Shown one piece after another: positions 25,869-34,527 of a DNA stretch of 64,000 bases. Each line of letters opens with the position of its first letter. Position 1 is the stretch's first letter. The notes under the pieces are model-generated. The model saw only the letters and a program-made list of their open reading frames with translations, was not told where the DNA came from and did no database searches. Origin of the DNA: Gammaproteobacteria bacterium (GTDB lineage: Bacteria; Pseudomonadota; Gammaproteobacteria; Competibacterales; Competibacteraceae); the NCBI GenBank assembly GCA_020846135.1, contig JADLEK010000041.1, positions 1-64,000 of the forward strand, in the 5' to 3' direction. The position numbers and the translations under genes were made by a program.

Positions 25869-27407
25869 TCAGGGCATGCCGCCCTGGTTTGCTGGAGATG
25901 CAGCCATTCGCGCCACCCAGGCATCAGCGGCACTGGCGGTGACCCGTTGCGTCAGGCTGGGAAACAGGCCGCCGATCAAAATCAGCAATCCCATCACCCC
26001 AACGATCAGCAGTTCGCGCGGGCGCAAATCCATCGCCGAGGCGACGGTTGGATGCGTTGCCGGACCTAAGAACGCCAGCCGGAAGAAGCCGAGGAAATAA
26101 GCTGCGCCCAGAATGACGCCGAGCAGGGCAATGACGGCCAGACCGGGAGATGCCTGAAAAACGCCGAGCAGCATCAGCAGTTCCGCGATAAAACCATTGG
26201 TGCCCGGCAGTCCAATCGCCGCCATGCCGAATAGCAGAAACCAGGCCGTAAAGCGGGGCATAGGCTTGGCCATTCCGCCCAGACTGGCTAAATCAGTGGA
26301 ACCGAGTCGATGGTGCAGAAACCCCGCCATCAACATCAGTCCGCCGGCAATCACCGGGAAATTAACCAGTTGAAAAATAGCGCCCTGAACCCCTTGCAAA
26401 TTCATGGCTGCAATTCCAACAATCACCAGTCCGACATGGCTGATGCTGGAAAAAGCCAGCATTTTTCTTAAATTCGCCTGTCGCAATGCCGCCAGTGCCC
26501 CGTACAACAATCCAAACAGCCCCAGCGCCGCCATTAACCAGACATAGTCACGGGCAGCAGTGGGAGCCAGAGGCAAGGCAAAGCGTAAGATGCCAAACGC
26601 GCCCAGTTTCAGCCCGATCAGAATCGCGCTGAGTCCAGCTGGTCCTTCCCGCAACACGGTGGGCAACCAGGTATGGAATGGAAACAGCGGGGTTTTTACC
26701 GCAAAGCCGAAGAACAGCAGCAGAAAGATCGCGGTTTGCTGGGGAGCCGGCAGCAGCTGTTCCAGCAAAATCCGGTAGTCAAAAGTCAAGTGGCCCGATG
26801 TAGATATTCCAGCATTGTGTAAACCGAGCAGAATGAAGGCGAACAAGATCGGAATGCCACCGGTCAGCATAAATAAGGTGTATTTGACCGCGGCAAAACG
26901 GCGTTCCGGGCCAATCCCCCACAGGCTGATCAGGAAATAAATCGGCGCAAGGGTCAGTTCCCAGAACAGGAAAAACAGCACCAGATCGAGCGCGCAGAAT
27001 ACCCCCATCGTTACGCTCTCCAGCGCCAGCAACAGGGCGAAATACAACCGGGGCAGGGTCTGAATGCTGGTCCAGGATGCGAGAATCACGGCGCAAAATA
27101 ATAAGGCGGTCAGCGGCGGAAACAGCGCGGCAATCCCGTCAATCCCCAGCAGATAATGCACATTAAGGCTGGGAATCCAGTCGGCCCGCTCCACCAGTTG
27201 CATTCCAGCGATGTCTGGATTCACTGAAAAGAGCATCGCTATCGCTAATAGCAGCTCCAATCCAGCTCCGGTCAGGGCAACATAACGGACCATGCGGTCG
27301 GTGCGGAGCCACGGCAATAACAGCGCCCAGGCTAGCGGCAGCAGAATCAGCAGACTCAGGAAGGGAAAATCAACCGGCTCTATCACCAATAAAGGTTCTA
27401 CATTCAT
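25869..27407 (-). CDS. NuoM/MrpD-type proton-channel subunit, standing alone
   Basis: The 512-residue protein has about 14 membrane spans and the proton-antiporter core of complex I subunit M: FFLFWELTLAPIYFLISLWG, KYTLFMLTGGIPILFAF, FFGFAVKTPLFPFHTWLP, and FSSISHVGLVIVGIAA. No other nuo gene is present, so it is not in a complex I operon. Neighbours are a beta-carbonic anhydrase downstream and a DUF4239 membrane protein upstream, whose stop overlaps this start by one base. A role in bicarbonate or ion transport is possible. A DabA partner, expected for a DAB uptake system, is not seen. Confidence 0.85.
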   Translation of the reverse strand: MNVEPLLVIEPVDFPFLSLLILLPLAWALLLPWLRTDRMVRYVALTGAGLELLLAIAMLFSVNPDIAGMQLVERADWIPSLNVHYLLGIDGIAALFPPLTALLFCAVILASWTSIQTLPRLYFALLLALESVTMGVFCALDLVLFFLFWELTLAPIYFLISLWGIGPERRFAAVKYTLFMLTGGIPILFAFILLGLHNAGISTSGHLTFDYRILLEQLLPAPQQTAIFLLLFFGFAVKTPLFPFHTWLPTVLREGPAGLSAILIGLKLGAFGILRFALPLAPTAARDYVWLMAALGLFGLLYGALAALRQANLRKMLAFSSISHVGLVIVGIAAMNLQGVQGAIFQLVNFPVIAGGLMLMAGFLHHRLGSTDLASLGGMAKPMPRFTAWFLLFGMAAIGLPGTNGFIAELLMLLGVFQASPGLAVIALLGVILGAAYFLGFFRLAFLGPATHPTVASAMDLRPRELLIVGVMGLLILIGGLFPSLTQRVTASAADAWVARMAASPANQGGMP

Positions 27408-28189
27408 TATTTCGGCTCCAGCAGTGAATCGGCCGCGATCAATTCAGCAATAGGCTGCGGACTGACGACAAACACCTGAAACGGACTGCGTTGCAAATAA
27501 GCGGCGGTAAAACTCACCGAAATAGCGGCGGCGTAAATCAGCAAAGCCGCCAGTTGAGTCCGCCACTGGTCAGGATGCACCAGCACAATCGTCAACATGG
27601 TCAATGCGCCCAGACAGGCGACTGCAAACCATTTTAACGGATCGCCATGTTTCTGACTTTGCGCCAGCCGTTGATAACGGGCAACCTGCACCTGTTTAAC
27701 ATCCAGCAGCATGGCGGAATGAACGCTGGTCGCCAGTCCCTTGACCGCCGCTTCCCCCATTACCGCCTCCAATAATTGTCGCCAACTGGTTAAGGCCTGC
27801 GGACTGGCCTCGCCCTGCGCCAATAACGGCCATTCAATTTCCGCAGTAGTTCGCGCATAGTCCCGAATCGCCGCTACAATCGGTCCGCCAATCGCCGGGG
27901 ATTGCTGTTCAGCCAGCCGAAACAAGTCCCGCAAGGCGTCCGCTTCTTGCAGAATCGCGGTTTGCGCCCGGTCACGGACACTCCAGATGTCGCTGGCGAA
28001 AAAGGTGGTGTACAGCGCAAACAGAATGCCGACCACCGCGACAACCTGCGGGGAAAAATTGTTCAGCGAGCGGAACCAGGGCGCGAATCGGGAAAAACTG
28101 CTCAGCCAGAGCAACAGGCCGGCAGTCGCAAAGGTAGCGGCAATGCCGAGAACCAGCAGACCGACATAAATGAATTGTTGCATGGACAT
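27407..28189 (-). CDS. DUF4239 (bestrophin-like) membrane protein
   Basis: The protein of about 260 residues has two N-terminal spans (FIYVGLLVLGIAATFATAGL near residue 5 and VVAVVGILFALYTTFFASDI near 48). A long soluble middle region with DRAQTAILQEADALRDLFRL follows, then two C-terminal spans (WFAVACLGALTMLTIVLVHP, LAALLIYAAAISVSFTAAYL). This layout is that of DUF4239 proteins, which have been likened to bestrophin channels. The start at 28189 or 28183 is set by its place five bases after the dehydrogenase stop; longer readings run into that gene. It overlaps the NuoM-like gene, suggesting a joint membrane function. Confidence 0.75.
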   Translation of the reverse strand: MSMQQFIYVGLLVLGIAATFATAGLLLWLSSFSRFAPWFRSLNNFSPQVVAVVGILFALYTTFFASDIWSVRDRAQTAILQEADALRDLFRLAEQQSPAIGGPIVAAIRDYARTTAEIEWPLLAQGEASPQALTSWRQLLEAVMGEAAVKGLATSVHSAMLLDVKQVQVARYQRLAQSQKHGDPLKWFAVACLGALTMLTIVLVHPDQWRTQLAALLIYAAAISVSFTAAYLQRSPFQVFVVSPQPIAELIAADSLLEPK

Positions 28190-28193
28190 AATT

Positions 28194-29645
28194 TCAGACC
28201 GCGATGCACAAATACTTGATGTCCAGATATTCCTCGATGCCGTATTTCGAGCCTTCGCGACCAAAGCCGGATTCCTTGACTCCGCCAAATGGCGCAACCT
28301 CGGTGGAAATCAGCCCGGTATTAACCCCGATCATGCCGTATTGCAGCGCCTCGGCCAGTCGAAACACCCGGCCTAAATCACGGCTGTAGAAATAGGCGGC
28401 CAGTCCAAACTCGGTGTCATTCGCCAACCGCACCGCGTCCTCGTCGGTTTTAAACCGGAACAGCGGCGCAACCGGCCCAAAGGTTTCCTCGCGGGCGGCC
28501 TGCATCTCCGCCGTCATCCCGCTTAATACCGTCGGCTGATAAAACGTCCCGCCCAAGGCATGACGCTGGCCGCCGGTGAGCACGGTCGCGCCCTTGCTCA
28601 CCGCATCAGCGACCTGCCGCTCGACCTTGGCCAGCGCCGCCGCATCAATCAGCGGTCCCTGCATCACCCCCGGCTCCAGCCCATTCCCGACGTGCAACTG
28701 CTCGCGCACTGCAGCGGTCAACCGGGCGGCGAAGGCATCATAGATCCCGTCCTGAACCAGAAAGCGGTTGGCGCACACGCAGGTCTGGCCGCTGTTGCGG
28801 TACTTGGAAACCAGCGCCCCGGCAACCGCCGCCTCCAGATCCGCATCGTCGAACACGATGAACGGGGCATTGCCGCCCAGTTCCAGCGACAGCCGCTTGA
28901 GAGTCCCGGCGCAGCGCTGCATCAGGTATTTGCCGGTGCGGGTCGAACCGGTGAAGCTGAGTTTTCGCACCAGCGGATGATCGAGAATCTCATCGCCAAT
29001 CGCCTGGGCGGGACCGGTGACGATATTCAGCACCCCGGCGGGCAACCCGGCGCGCTCCGCCAATACCGCCAGCGCCAGCGCCGAAAACGGGGTCTGCGGC
29101 GCGGGCTTGACCACCATCGTGCAACCCGCCGCCAGCGCCGCCCCGGCCTTGCGGGTGATCATCGCCGCCGGGAAATTCCAGGGCGTGATCGCCGCGCACA
29201 CCCCGACCGGTTCCTTGAAAGTCAGAATCCGTTTGTCCGGCTGATGCGCGGGAATCACATCGCCATAAACCCGCCGGCCTTCCTCGGCGAACCAGTCGAG
29301 AAAGCTGGCGGCATAGAGAATTTCGCCCCGCGCCTCGGCCAGTGGCTTGCCCTGCTCCGAGGTCATCAGGGTCGCCAAATCCTCCTGATGCTCCAGCAAT
29401 AAATTGAACCAGCGCCGCAGGATCAACGCCCGCACCTGAGCGGTCAGTCCACGCCAGCCCGGCCCGGCGGCGTGAGCGGCCTCGATGGCGCGCCGGGTTT
29501 CGGCAGCGCCCAGTTCGGGAACCTGGCCCAGACTCGCGCCGGTCGCGGGATTGGCAATGGTCGAGACCGCGCCGTGATCGGCATCGATCCAGGACCCGGC
29601 AACATAGCTTTGCTGCCGGAACAGAGTCGGGTCGCGCAGTAACAT
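28194..29645 (-). CDS. gabD: Aldehyde dehydrogenase, succinate-semialdehyde type
   Basis: The 483-residue NAD(P)-dependent enzyme has TPWNFPAAMITRKAGAALAA, the catalytic Glu in LSLELGGNAPFIVFDDADL and the catalytic Cys in KYRNSGQTCVCANR. The C-terminal GVNTGLISTEVAPFGGVKES and GREGSKYGIEEYLDIKYLCI are typical of GabD, which oxidises succinate semialdehyde to succinate. A related substrate such as glutarate semialdehyde cannot be excluded. No transaminase (gabT) is close by. The next gene on the strand, DUF4239, begins five bases later. Confidence 0.88.
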   Translation of the reverse strand: MLLRDPTLFRQQSYVAGSWIDADHGAVSTIANPATGASLGQVPELGAAETRRAIEAAHAAGPGWRGLTAQVRALILRRWFNLLLEHQEDLATLMTSEQGKPLAEARGEILYAASFLDWFAEEGRRVYGDVIPAHQPDKRILTFKEPVGVCAAITPWNFPAAMITRKAGAALAAGCTMVVKPAPQTPFSALALAVLAERAGLPAGVLNIVTGPAQAIGDEILDHPLVRKLSFTGSTRTGKYLMQRCAGTLKRLSLELGGNAPFIVFDDADLEAAVAGALVSKYRNSGQTCVCANRFLVQDGIYDAFAARLTAAVREQLHVGNGLEPGVMQGPLIDAAALAKVERQVADAVSKGATVLTGGQRHALGGTFYQPTVLSGMTAEMQAAREETFGPVAPLFRFKTDEDAVRLANDTEFGLAAYFYSRDLGRVFRLAEALQYGMIGVNTGLISTEVAPFGGVKESGFGREGSKYGIEEYLDIKYLCIAV

Positions 29646-29692
29646 GAATTTCCCCCCCGGAATGCGTGATCAGTGATGGGCGACGGGGAATA

Positions 29693-30418
29693 TCAACCGA
29701 TATCCCGGCCTTCGCCGGTTTCTTCATAGGTCTTGCCATCGCGGATATGGTAGATCCGTTTGAAGGTCGGGATGATCTTCTCGTCATGGGTGACCACGAT
29801 GATCGCGGTTCGATACTGCGCAGCCATCCGGTTCAGAATCCGCACCACCGCCAGGGCGCGTTCGCTGTCGAGCGGCGCAGTCGGTTCATCGGCCAGAATG
29901 ATCGGCGGCTGATTCGCCAGCGCCCGGGCAATCGCCACCCGCTGCTGTTCGCCGCCCGACAGTTGGGTGATCGCCGCCTGAGCGCGATGCGCGACATCCA
30001 GCGCCGCCAGCAACTCCCGCGCCCGTTGCCGCGCATCCCGATTGGAGCGTCCCGCCAGCAGCAGCGGCAAAGCAACATTGTCGGTCACGTCGAGAAACGG
30101 GATCAGATACGGCGCTTGAAACACGAAGCCGATCCGGTCCCGACGCAGCGCCCGCGGATCGATGTTGCGCCAGCCGCCGGCGTAGACCGTGTCGCCGGAC
30201 AGCGCGATCTGCCCGCTGCTCGGTTCGGTGACGGCACCCAGGCACTTGAGCAGGGTGCTTTTGCCGGAGCCGCTGGGGCCGATCAGCCCAACCACTTCAC
30301 CCGGCTGCACGCTCAGGTCAACGCCTTTGAGCGCATCGACCGCGGTATCGCCGCTGCCGTAGCGTTTCCGCAGGTCGGCGACTTCTATCGCGGGTGCTGA
30401 TTCCAGGACAGTACTCAC
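29693..30418 (-). CDS. ABC transporter ATPase, MacB/LolD family
   Basis: The protein of about 241 residues has all ATPase motifs: Walker [19 protein letters not shown]-loop FVFQAPYLIPFLDV, signature LSGGEQQRVAIARAL, Walker B ADEPTAPLDSE (with ILADEP) and the switch VVTHDE. The GTG at 30418 is chosen. The only upstream ATG would translate part of a dispersed palindromic repeat (30491-30562). It belongs with the permease at 30629 and the fusion protein at 31819, but the repeat has come in between and lengthened the gap to about 210 bp. Confidence 0.85.
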   Translation of the reverse strand: MSTVLESAPAIEVADLRKRYGSGDTAVDALKGVDLSVQPGEVVGLIGPSGSGKSTLLKCLGAVTEPSSGQIALSGDTVYAGGWRNIDPRALRRDRIGFVFQAPYLIPFLDVTDNVALPLLLAGRSNRDARQRARELLAALDVAHRAQAAITQLSGGEQQRVAIARALANQPPIILADEPTAPLDSERALAVVRILNRMAAQYRTAIIVVTHDEKIIPTFKRIYHIRDGKTYEETGEGRDIG

Positions 30419-30490
30419 CTTAGGCAATCCGCAAAAAATATTCCCATAATCTTGCTCCTGTAGAAATAGCTTCGATCGCCATTCAAGACC

Positions 30491-30562
30491 TAGCCACGGA
30501 AAAACACGGAAACACACGGAAAATTCTCTTTTTTCCGTGTCTTCCGTGTCCTTCCGTGGCTA
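30491..30562. repeat. TAGCCACGGA palindromic repeat, full copy
   Basis: TAGCCACGGAAAAACACGGA opens a 72-bp element that ends with the reverse complement (TTCCGTGGCTA). The arms contain three CACGGA steps each and can fold into a long hairpin. It lies inside the ABC operon, between permease and ATPase genes. Related copies are at 34499, 51301 and, weakly, 6526 and 13726. Confidence 0.8.
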
Positions 30563-30628
30563 AATCCTCATCAGGGGCCAAAGCGATGATCCAGGCTGAT
30601 CACCGGAGGATTTTTATTGCGAGTTGCC

Positions 30629-31822
30629 TTAACCCCCAATCGCGGTGGCCGGGTCCACCTGCAACGCGGTGCGGATCGCGACCAGGCTGGCGAGCGCGCA
30701 GATCAGCAGCACCGCCAACAAGCCGCGCACCGCATCGCCCGGCTCCAGCAGCACATATTTGGGGAAATAGGGCGCCCACAGCGTCGCCACCGTTTTCCCC
30801 ACCGCAAAGCCGATCAATCCCAGCCCCAGCGCTTCCTGCAAAATCATTCCGGCGATGGTGCGATTGCGCGCCCCGATCAGCTTGAGGACTGCGATTTCAC
30901 GCAGCTTGCCCAACGTCATGGTGTAGATGATGAACGAGACAATGGCGGCGCTGACGATGGCGAGGATTACCAGAAATACCCCGATCTGTTTGGCGGAAGT
31001 GGCGATCAGCTTGGCAATCAGAATCTCTTCCATTTGCGGGCGGGTGTAGGCCTGAACCTGTTTCCAGCGCCGGATCGGTTGCGCGACCGTCTCGGCATCC
31101 CAGCCGGGGGCGACCTGCACCAGCACCGCGTTGACCATCCGGCTGTTCTCCTGACTGCTGAACAGGGCTTCGGCCAGTCCCGGAACGCCGGGCCGGTTCA
31201 GCGCCGGATTGGCCAGCACCCGCGCCCGTTCGTTGAGCAGGGCGTGGTTGTCCTTGAGAAACTGGACTTCCTGCGCGTCACGCAGCGGGATGAACACCAT
31301 CGGATCGCCGCTGGCCGATACCATCCGCTGAGTCAGGCCGACCACGGTGTAACGGTGGCGGCGAATCTGGATCGCGTCGCCGATCTGGAAGCCGGTTTTG
31401 ACATCAGCCACCGCTTCGTAATGGGCGCGTTCCAGTGGCCGGCCCGCGATCAGGTAACGCGGCTCGCCGGGTTCGCCGGGCTGAATCCCGACCAGCATCG
31501 CCCGAACCTCCTGGCCGGCGTGTTCAATCTGCAAGGTCAGATAAGCGACGTTGGCGGCCCGCAATACCCCCGGCAAGCCTCGCAGGCTGCGATAGAGATC
31601 ATCGCGCAGGCTGGACGGCTCGGCATAGGGGCCGAGGGTGTCCTGCTGCACCACCCACAGATCTGCGCCGCTGTTCGCCAATAGCGCCTTGCCGTCATCC
31701 ACCATCCCGCGATAGATACCGGCCATCGACAGGGTCACGCCGATCAGCAGGCCCAGGCCCACCCCGGTGAAGGCGTATTTACCCCAGGAGTGGAGAATAT
31801 CGCGACCGGCCAGACTGATCAT
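30629..31822 (-). CDS. ABC transporter permease, FtsX/MacB/DevC type
   Basis: The 397-residue protein has one N-terminal span (FTGVGLGLLIGVTLSMAGIY), a large periplasmic domain beginning with SGADLWVVQQDTLGPYAEPS, and three C-terminal spans (VFLVILAIVSAAIVSFIIYT, ALGLGLIGFAVGKTVATLW, LLAVLLICALASLVAIRTAL). The four-span layout with large loop is that of MacB/DevC permeases. These move substrates mechanically from the periplasm rather than through a channel. It overlaps the upstream membrane fusion gene by four bases. The substrate is unknown. Confidence 0.88.
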   Translation of the reverse strand: MISLAGRDILHSWGKYAFTGVGLGLLIGVTLSMAGIYRGMVDDGKALLANSGADLWVVQQDTLGPYAEPSSLRDDLYRSLRGLPGVLRAANVAYLTLQIEHAGQEVRAMLVGIQPGEPGEPRYLIAGRPLERAHYEAVADVKTGFQIGDAIQIRRHRYTVVGLTQRMVSASGDPMVFIPLRDAQEVQFLKDNHALLNERARVLANPALNRPGVPGLAEALFSSQENSRMVNAVLVQVAPGWDAETVAQPIRRWKQVQAYTRPQMEEILIAKLIATSAKQIGVFLVILAIVSAAIVSFIIYTMTLGKLREIAVLKLIGARNRTIAGMILQEALGLGLIGFAVGKTVATLWAPYFPKYVLLEPGDAVRGLLAVLLICALASLVAIRTALQVDPATAIGG

Positions 31823-33000
31823 GGCCGGCCACCGCTCAAGGTCGGGCTGGGCTTGACTGCCGCGCCGGGGCGCAACTCCCGTTCACTGTGGACGATGACC
31901 TGCGCCTCCGGAGCTAATCCGGCGAGGATTTGCGCCTGGCCAGCGAGATCGCGGACCCCAACCGGTGCCGGCTGGAATTGCGCCGTGCCCGCGTTGCCCA
32001 GCACCCAGACCCCTTCCTGCCCGGCGACTCGATGCAGCGCCGCGCTCGGCACGGTCAAGGCATGAGCGATCGTGGGCAGCCGCACCGTCGCTTCCGCCAG
32101 TTCACCCAGAGTCAGCGCGTCCGGCACCTGATCGAATGTGACCTGGGCGATGGTTTCCTCGGTCACGCTGTCGCTGAGCCATTCGACCCGCGCCACCTGA
32201 CCGGGAAACGTCGCGCCGGGATGGGAACGCAGCACTATTTCGACCGGCAGGCCGACCCGCAACCCGGCGGACTGGGCCTGATCGATCCGTAGCCGCAGCC
32301 AGCGACTGGCCGGATCGATTAGCCGCACTACGCTTTGTCCCGCGACCAGGGTGGAGCCGGGTTCAGCATCGCGGGCGGTCACGATCCCGGCTACCGGACT
32401 GTACAGCCGCAGATTGGCGCGTAATTTCATCGCCGCCGCCTGTTCGGCCAGCAGCCGATCCCGATCCTGACGGGCGGCAGCCTGATTGGCCTCGGCAGTG
32501 GCCAAGGCAGCGCGGGCGGCATTCGCCTCATGCTGTTTCGCGTCCGCCGCTTCCTGGGTGACGAAGCCCCGATCCCGCATCGCGGCAAAGCGGCGCGCAT
32601 TCGGCTCGGCTGCCTCCCGCCGACTCATGGCTTCCCGGACTTGCGCCTCGGCGGCGGCCAGGCTGCTGTGCGCGCGGGCTAACGCGGCCTGCGCGGCGGC
32701 AACCCGATCCTCCAGATCGACCGGACTCATCTCGGCGAGCAGTTGCCCGGCAGTCACCGCATCGCCAACCTCGACCAGCACCTGCTGCACCCGGCCCGCA
32801 GCGGTGGGACCGATGGCATAGGCGCGGCGGGCTTCGACCGTGCCGATCCCAAACAGGATCGGATGCAGGTCCCGATAGTCCGGGGTGGCGACGGTGACGT
32901 GGGTTGCGGCCAGTGGGCCGCTGCGGAGCGCGACATAGCCGAAACCGGCGATCAGGCCGATGGCAAGCAACAGGGGTAGCCAGTGGCGGGGCAGGGTCAT
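31819..33000 (-). CDS. Periplasmic membrane fusion protein (HlyD/DevB family)
   Basis: The 393-residue protein has an N-terminal membrane anchor (WLPLLLAIGLIAGFGYVAL), a split lipoyl domain (GRVQQVLVEVGDAVTAGQLL and LYSPVAGIVTARDAEPGSTL), a long helical hairpin rich in Ala/Glu (residues about 90-195) and C-terminal beta domains. It would link the ABC permease to an outer-membrane channel. TetR-type repressor and fusion protein genes overlap (ATGA), as do fusion protein and permease, so this is a tight operon. No outer-membrane TolC gene is here. Confidence 0.88.
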   Translation of the reverse strand: MTLPRHWLPLLLAIGLIAGFGYVALRSGPLAATHVTVATPDYRDLHPILFGIGTVEARRAYAIGPTAAGRVQQVLVEVGDAVTAGQLLAEMSPVDLEDRVAAAQAALARAHSSLAAAEAQVREAMSRREAAEPNARRFAAMRDRGFVTQEAADAKQHEANAARAALATAEANQAAARQDRDRLLAEQAAAMKLRANLRLYSPVAGIVTARDAEPGSTLVAGQSVVRLIDPASRWLRLRIDQAQSAGLRVGLPVEIVLRSHPGATFPGQVARVEWLSDSVTEETIAQVTFDQVPDALTLGELAEATVRLPTIAHALTVPSAALHRVAGQEGVWVLGNAGTAQFQPAPVGVRDLAGQAQILAGLAPEAQVIVHSERELRPGAAVKPSPTLSGGRP

Positions 33001-33608
33001 GGCTGGCGGACTCCGATGCCGCGCAGGTAAAGCGGCAACAGCCGGCTGGCGGTGGGTTGCAAGGTGTGGGGATCGCCCGCCAGCAGGGTTTGCATCACCA
33101 GACCTTGCACCATGCCGAGAAACAGGGTGGCGGCGGCGCTATCGTCGAGGGCCGGATCGACCTGTCCCTGCGCTTTGGCCGCGATCAGCAAAGCGGTGAC
33201 CCGCTGCCGGTAGCGTTCGAGCAGACCGCAGACCCGTTGCTTGATCGCGCCGGCGGCGGGCTTTTGCAATTCGTGGAAGATCAGGCGCGGCACCGCGGGA
33301 TGCGCGGTGATAAAGCCGATATGGGCGTTGAACATGGCTTGCAGCCCGGCTATCGGATCCCGAACCTCGGTGAGGGCAGCGGCAATGGCGCTCTGCAGGG
33401 ATTCCTCCAGCCAGTCCATAACCGCCAGCCAGATCGCTTCCTTGGTCGGGAAATGACGGAATACAGCGCCCTGAGTCAATCCGATCTGCTGGGCAATCGC
33501 CTGGGTCGTAATGGCGTCGGGGCTGTGTTCCGCCGCCAGCGCCAGCACCGCAGCGACGATTTCCAGTTGTCGCGCTGGCGCGGAAAGCCGGGTTTTGGGC
33601 ATGGGCAT
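32997..33608 (-). CDS. TetR-family transcriptional repressor
   Basis: The protein of about 203 residues has an N-terminal helix-turn-helix ITTQAIAQQIGLTQGAVFRH then FPTKEAIW, the TetR signature, and a helical ligand domain. The ATG at 33608 is preceded by GGAG five bases upstream. A 51-bp tandem duplication of the upstream region leaves a second in-frame ribosome site and start, so a form about 32 residues longer, with an extra TKIVINYYLQGATMPMP repeat, is possible from 33704. It leads an efflux operon and most likely represses it in the absence of a toxic ligand. Confidence 0.88.
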   Translation of the reverse strand: MPMPKTRLSAPARQLEIVAAVLALAAEHSPDAITTQAIAQQIGLTQGAVFRHFPTKEAIWLAVMDWLEESLQSAIAAALTEVRDPIAGLQAMFNAHIGFITAHPAVPRLIFHELQKPAAGAIKQRVCGLLERYRQRVTALLIAAKAQGQVDPALDDSAAATLFLGMVQGLVMQTLLAGDPHTLQPTASRLLPLYLRGIGVRQP

Positions 33609-33620
33609 GGTGGCTCCCTG

Positions 33621-33644
33621 AAGATAGTAATTGATTACTATCTT
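33621..33644. promoter_or_regulatory. TetR operator, proximal copy
   Basis: AAGATAGTAAT and ATTACTATCTT are perfect 11-bp arms around a central TG. Such a 24-bp palindrome in front of a TetR gene is a typical autoregulatory site. Confidence 0.75.
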
Positions 33645-33671
33645 AGTGGGCATGGGCATGGTGGCTCCCTG

Positions 33672-33695
33672 AAGATAGTAATTGATTACTATCTT
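33672..33695. promoter_or_regulatory. TetR operator, distal copy
   Basis: Identical second copy of the 24-bp palindrome, centred 51 bp (about five helical turns) from the first, so two repressor dimers could bind on the same face of the DNA. Confidence 0.75.
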
Positions 33696-33839
33696 AGTAT
33701 GCACCGAAATGCCGACCGGTCAAGCGCAACGCTATTTGGTGGATAAGTGAGTGATCATTGACCGTTCAGAGTCGTCGCGCCAAGTTAAAATCAAGTTAAA
33801 ATGAACGGGTTAATCCACCCGGTATTGAGGATCAAAATA

Positions 33840-34355
33840 GTGACCACCACTACATGCGCCGAATTATTCCGCGACTATGTGAACGACTACGCCGCGCAAG
33901 TCGCCCAAGGACGCCTGCCCAAGCAGGTGATTGGGATCATGACCGACGGGCGGCGGTTTGAACTGGATTTGGAGAGCGTGAGCCTGGGGCCATTCCAGAA
34001 GGACAAGCTGATCCGCTATGTATTGCAAACCGAAGGCGCGGAACGCTACCTGTACGCCACGGTGATCCGGATTGAGGATGATGATTCGGGCAAGGTCAAC
34101 GAGCGGGTGTTACTGATCGGTGCGGCGGCGAATGAATACGTTGGCGGCGACTGGGCGGTAATCCGGGCGGCTGATGACGCGATGACCCTCAAACCGCTCG
34201 GCGAATGGTCGGGCCATAATCCGGCCCAGATGCCGGGGACCTGGTTTCTGACCGATACCGTGGTGGTGGAGCCGGAGGAACGGTCGCGCTATGCGGCGCT
34301 GTGGGCGGAACAGGGCGGAACGATTAAAGCGGAGCAGGCTGGGCTAATGTGGTAG
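33840..34355 (+). CDS. Hypothetical protein
   Basis: I do not recognise this acidic protein of about 171 residues. It has no signal peptide or membrane span. Motif-like stretches are GIMTDGRRFELDLESVSLG, AERYLYATVIRIEDDDSGK and VLLIGAAANEYVGGDWAVI, suggesting a small alpha/beta domain. The GTG at 33840 is used because GAGG lies nine bases upstream; an in-frame ATG at 33801 has no ribosome site and lies within a duplicated CAAGTTAAAAT sequence. It is divergent from the TetR gene and could be under the same operator. Confidence 0.55.
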   Translation: MTTTTCAELFRDYVNDYAAQVAQGRLPKQVIGIMTDGRRFELDLESVSLGPFQKDKLIRYVLQTEGAERYLYATVIRIEDDDSGKVNERVLLIGAAANEYVGGDWAVIRAADDAMTLKPLGEWSGHNPAQMPGTWFLTDTVVVEPEERSRYAALWAEQGGTIKAEQAGLMW

Positions 34356-34498
34356 TGGATTCATAGGCCGGCGGCTTGCCGAAACTTATCAGCGAAGTCA
34401 AAGCGCCAGTCCAGCGGTGCGCCATTAGCGGCGCACCTGCTAAGATAAGGTGATTTCTCATAAAAACTATGCCTGGTATTGATCATCATTCCAAAGCC

Positions 34499-34527
34499 TA
34501 GCCACGGAAAAACACAGAGAAACACAG
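34499..34527. repeat. Truncated TAGCCACGGA repeat
   Basis: TAGCCACGGAAAAACACAGA begins like the full repeat but the second arm is missing. The copy stops exactly where the MITE-like element at 34528 begins, suggesting that the latter inserted into it. Confidence 0.6.

Larger units (their letters stand above)
33597..33698. repeat. 51-bp tandem duplication carrying the TetR operator
   Basis: Two identical 51-bp units (33597-33647 and 33648-33698) each contain the start-codon region, a Shine-Dalgarno (GGAG on the minus strand) and a palindrome. The period is a multiple of three, so the frame stays open through both copies. Confidence 0.9.
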
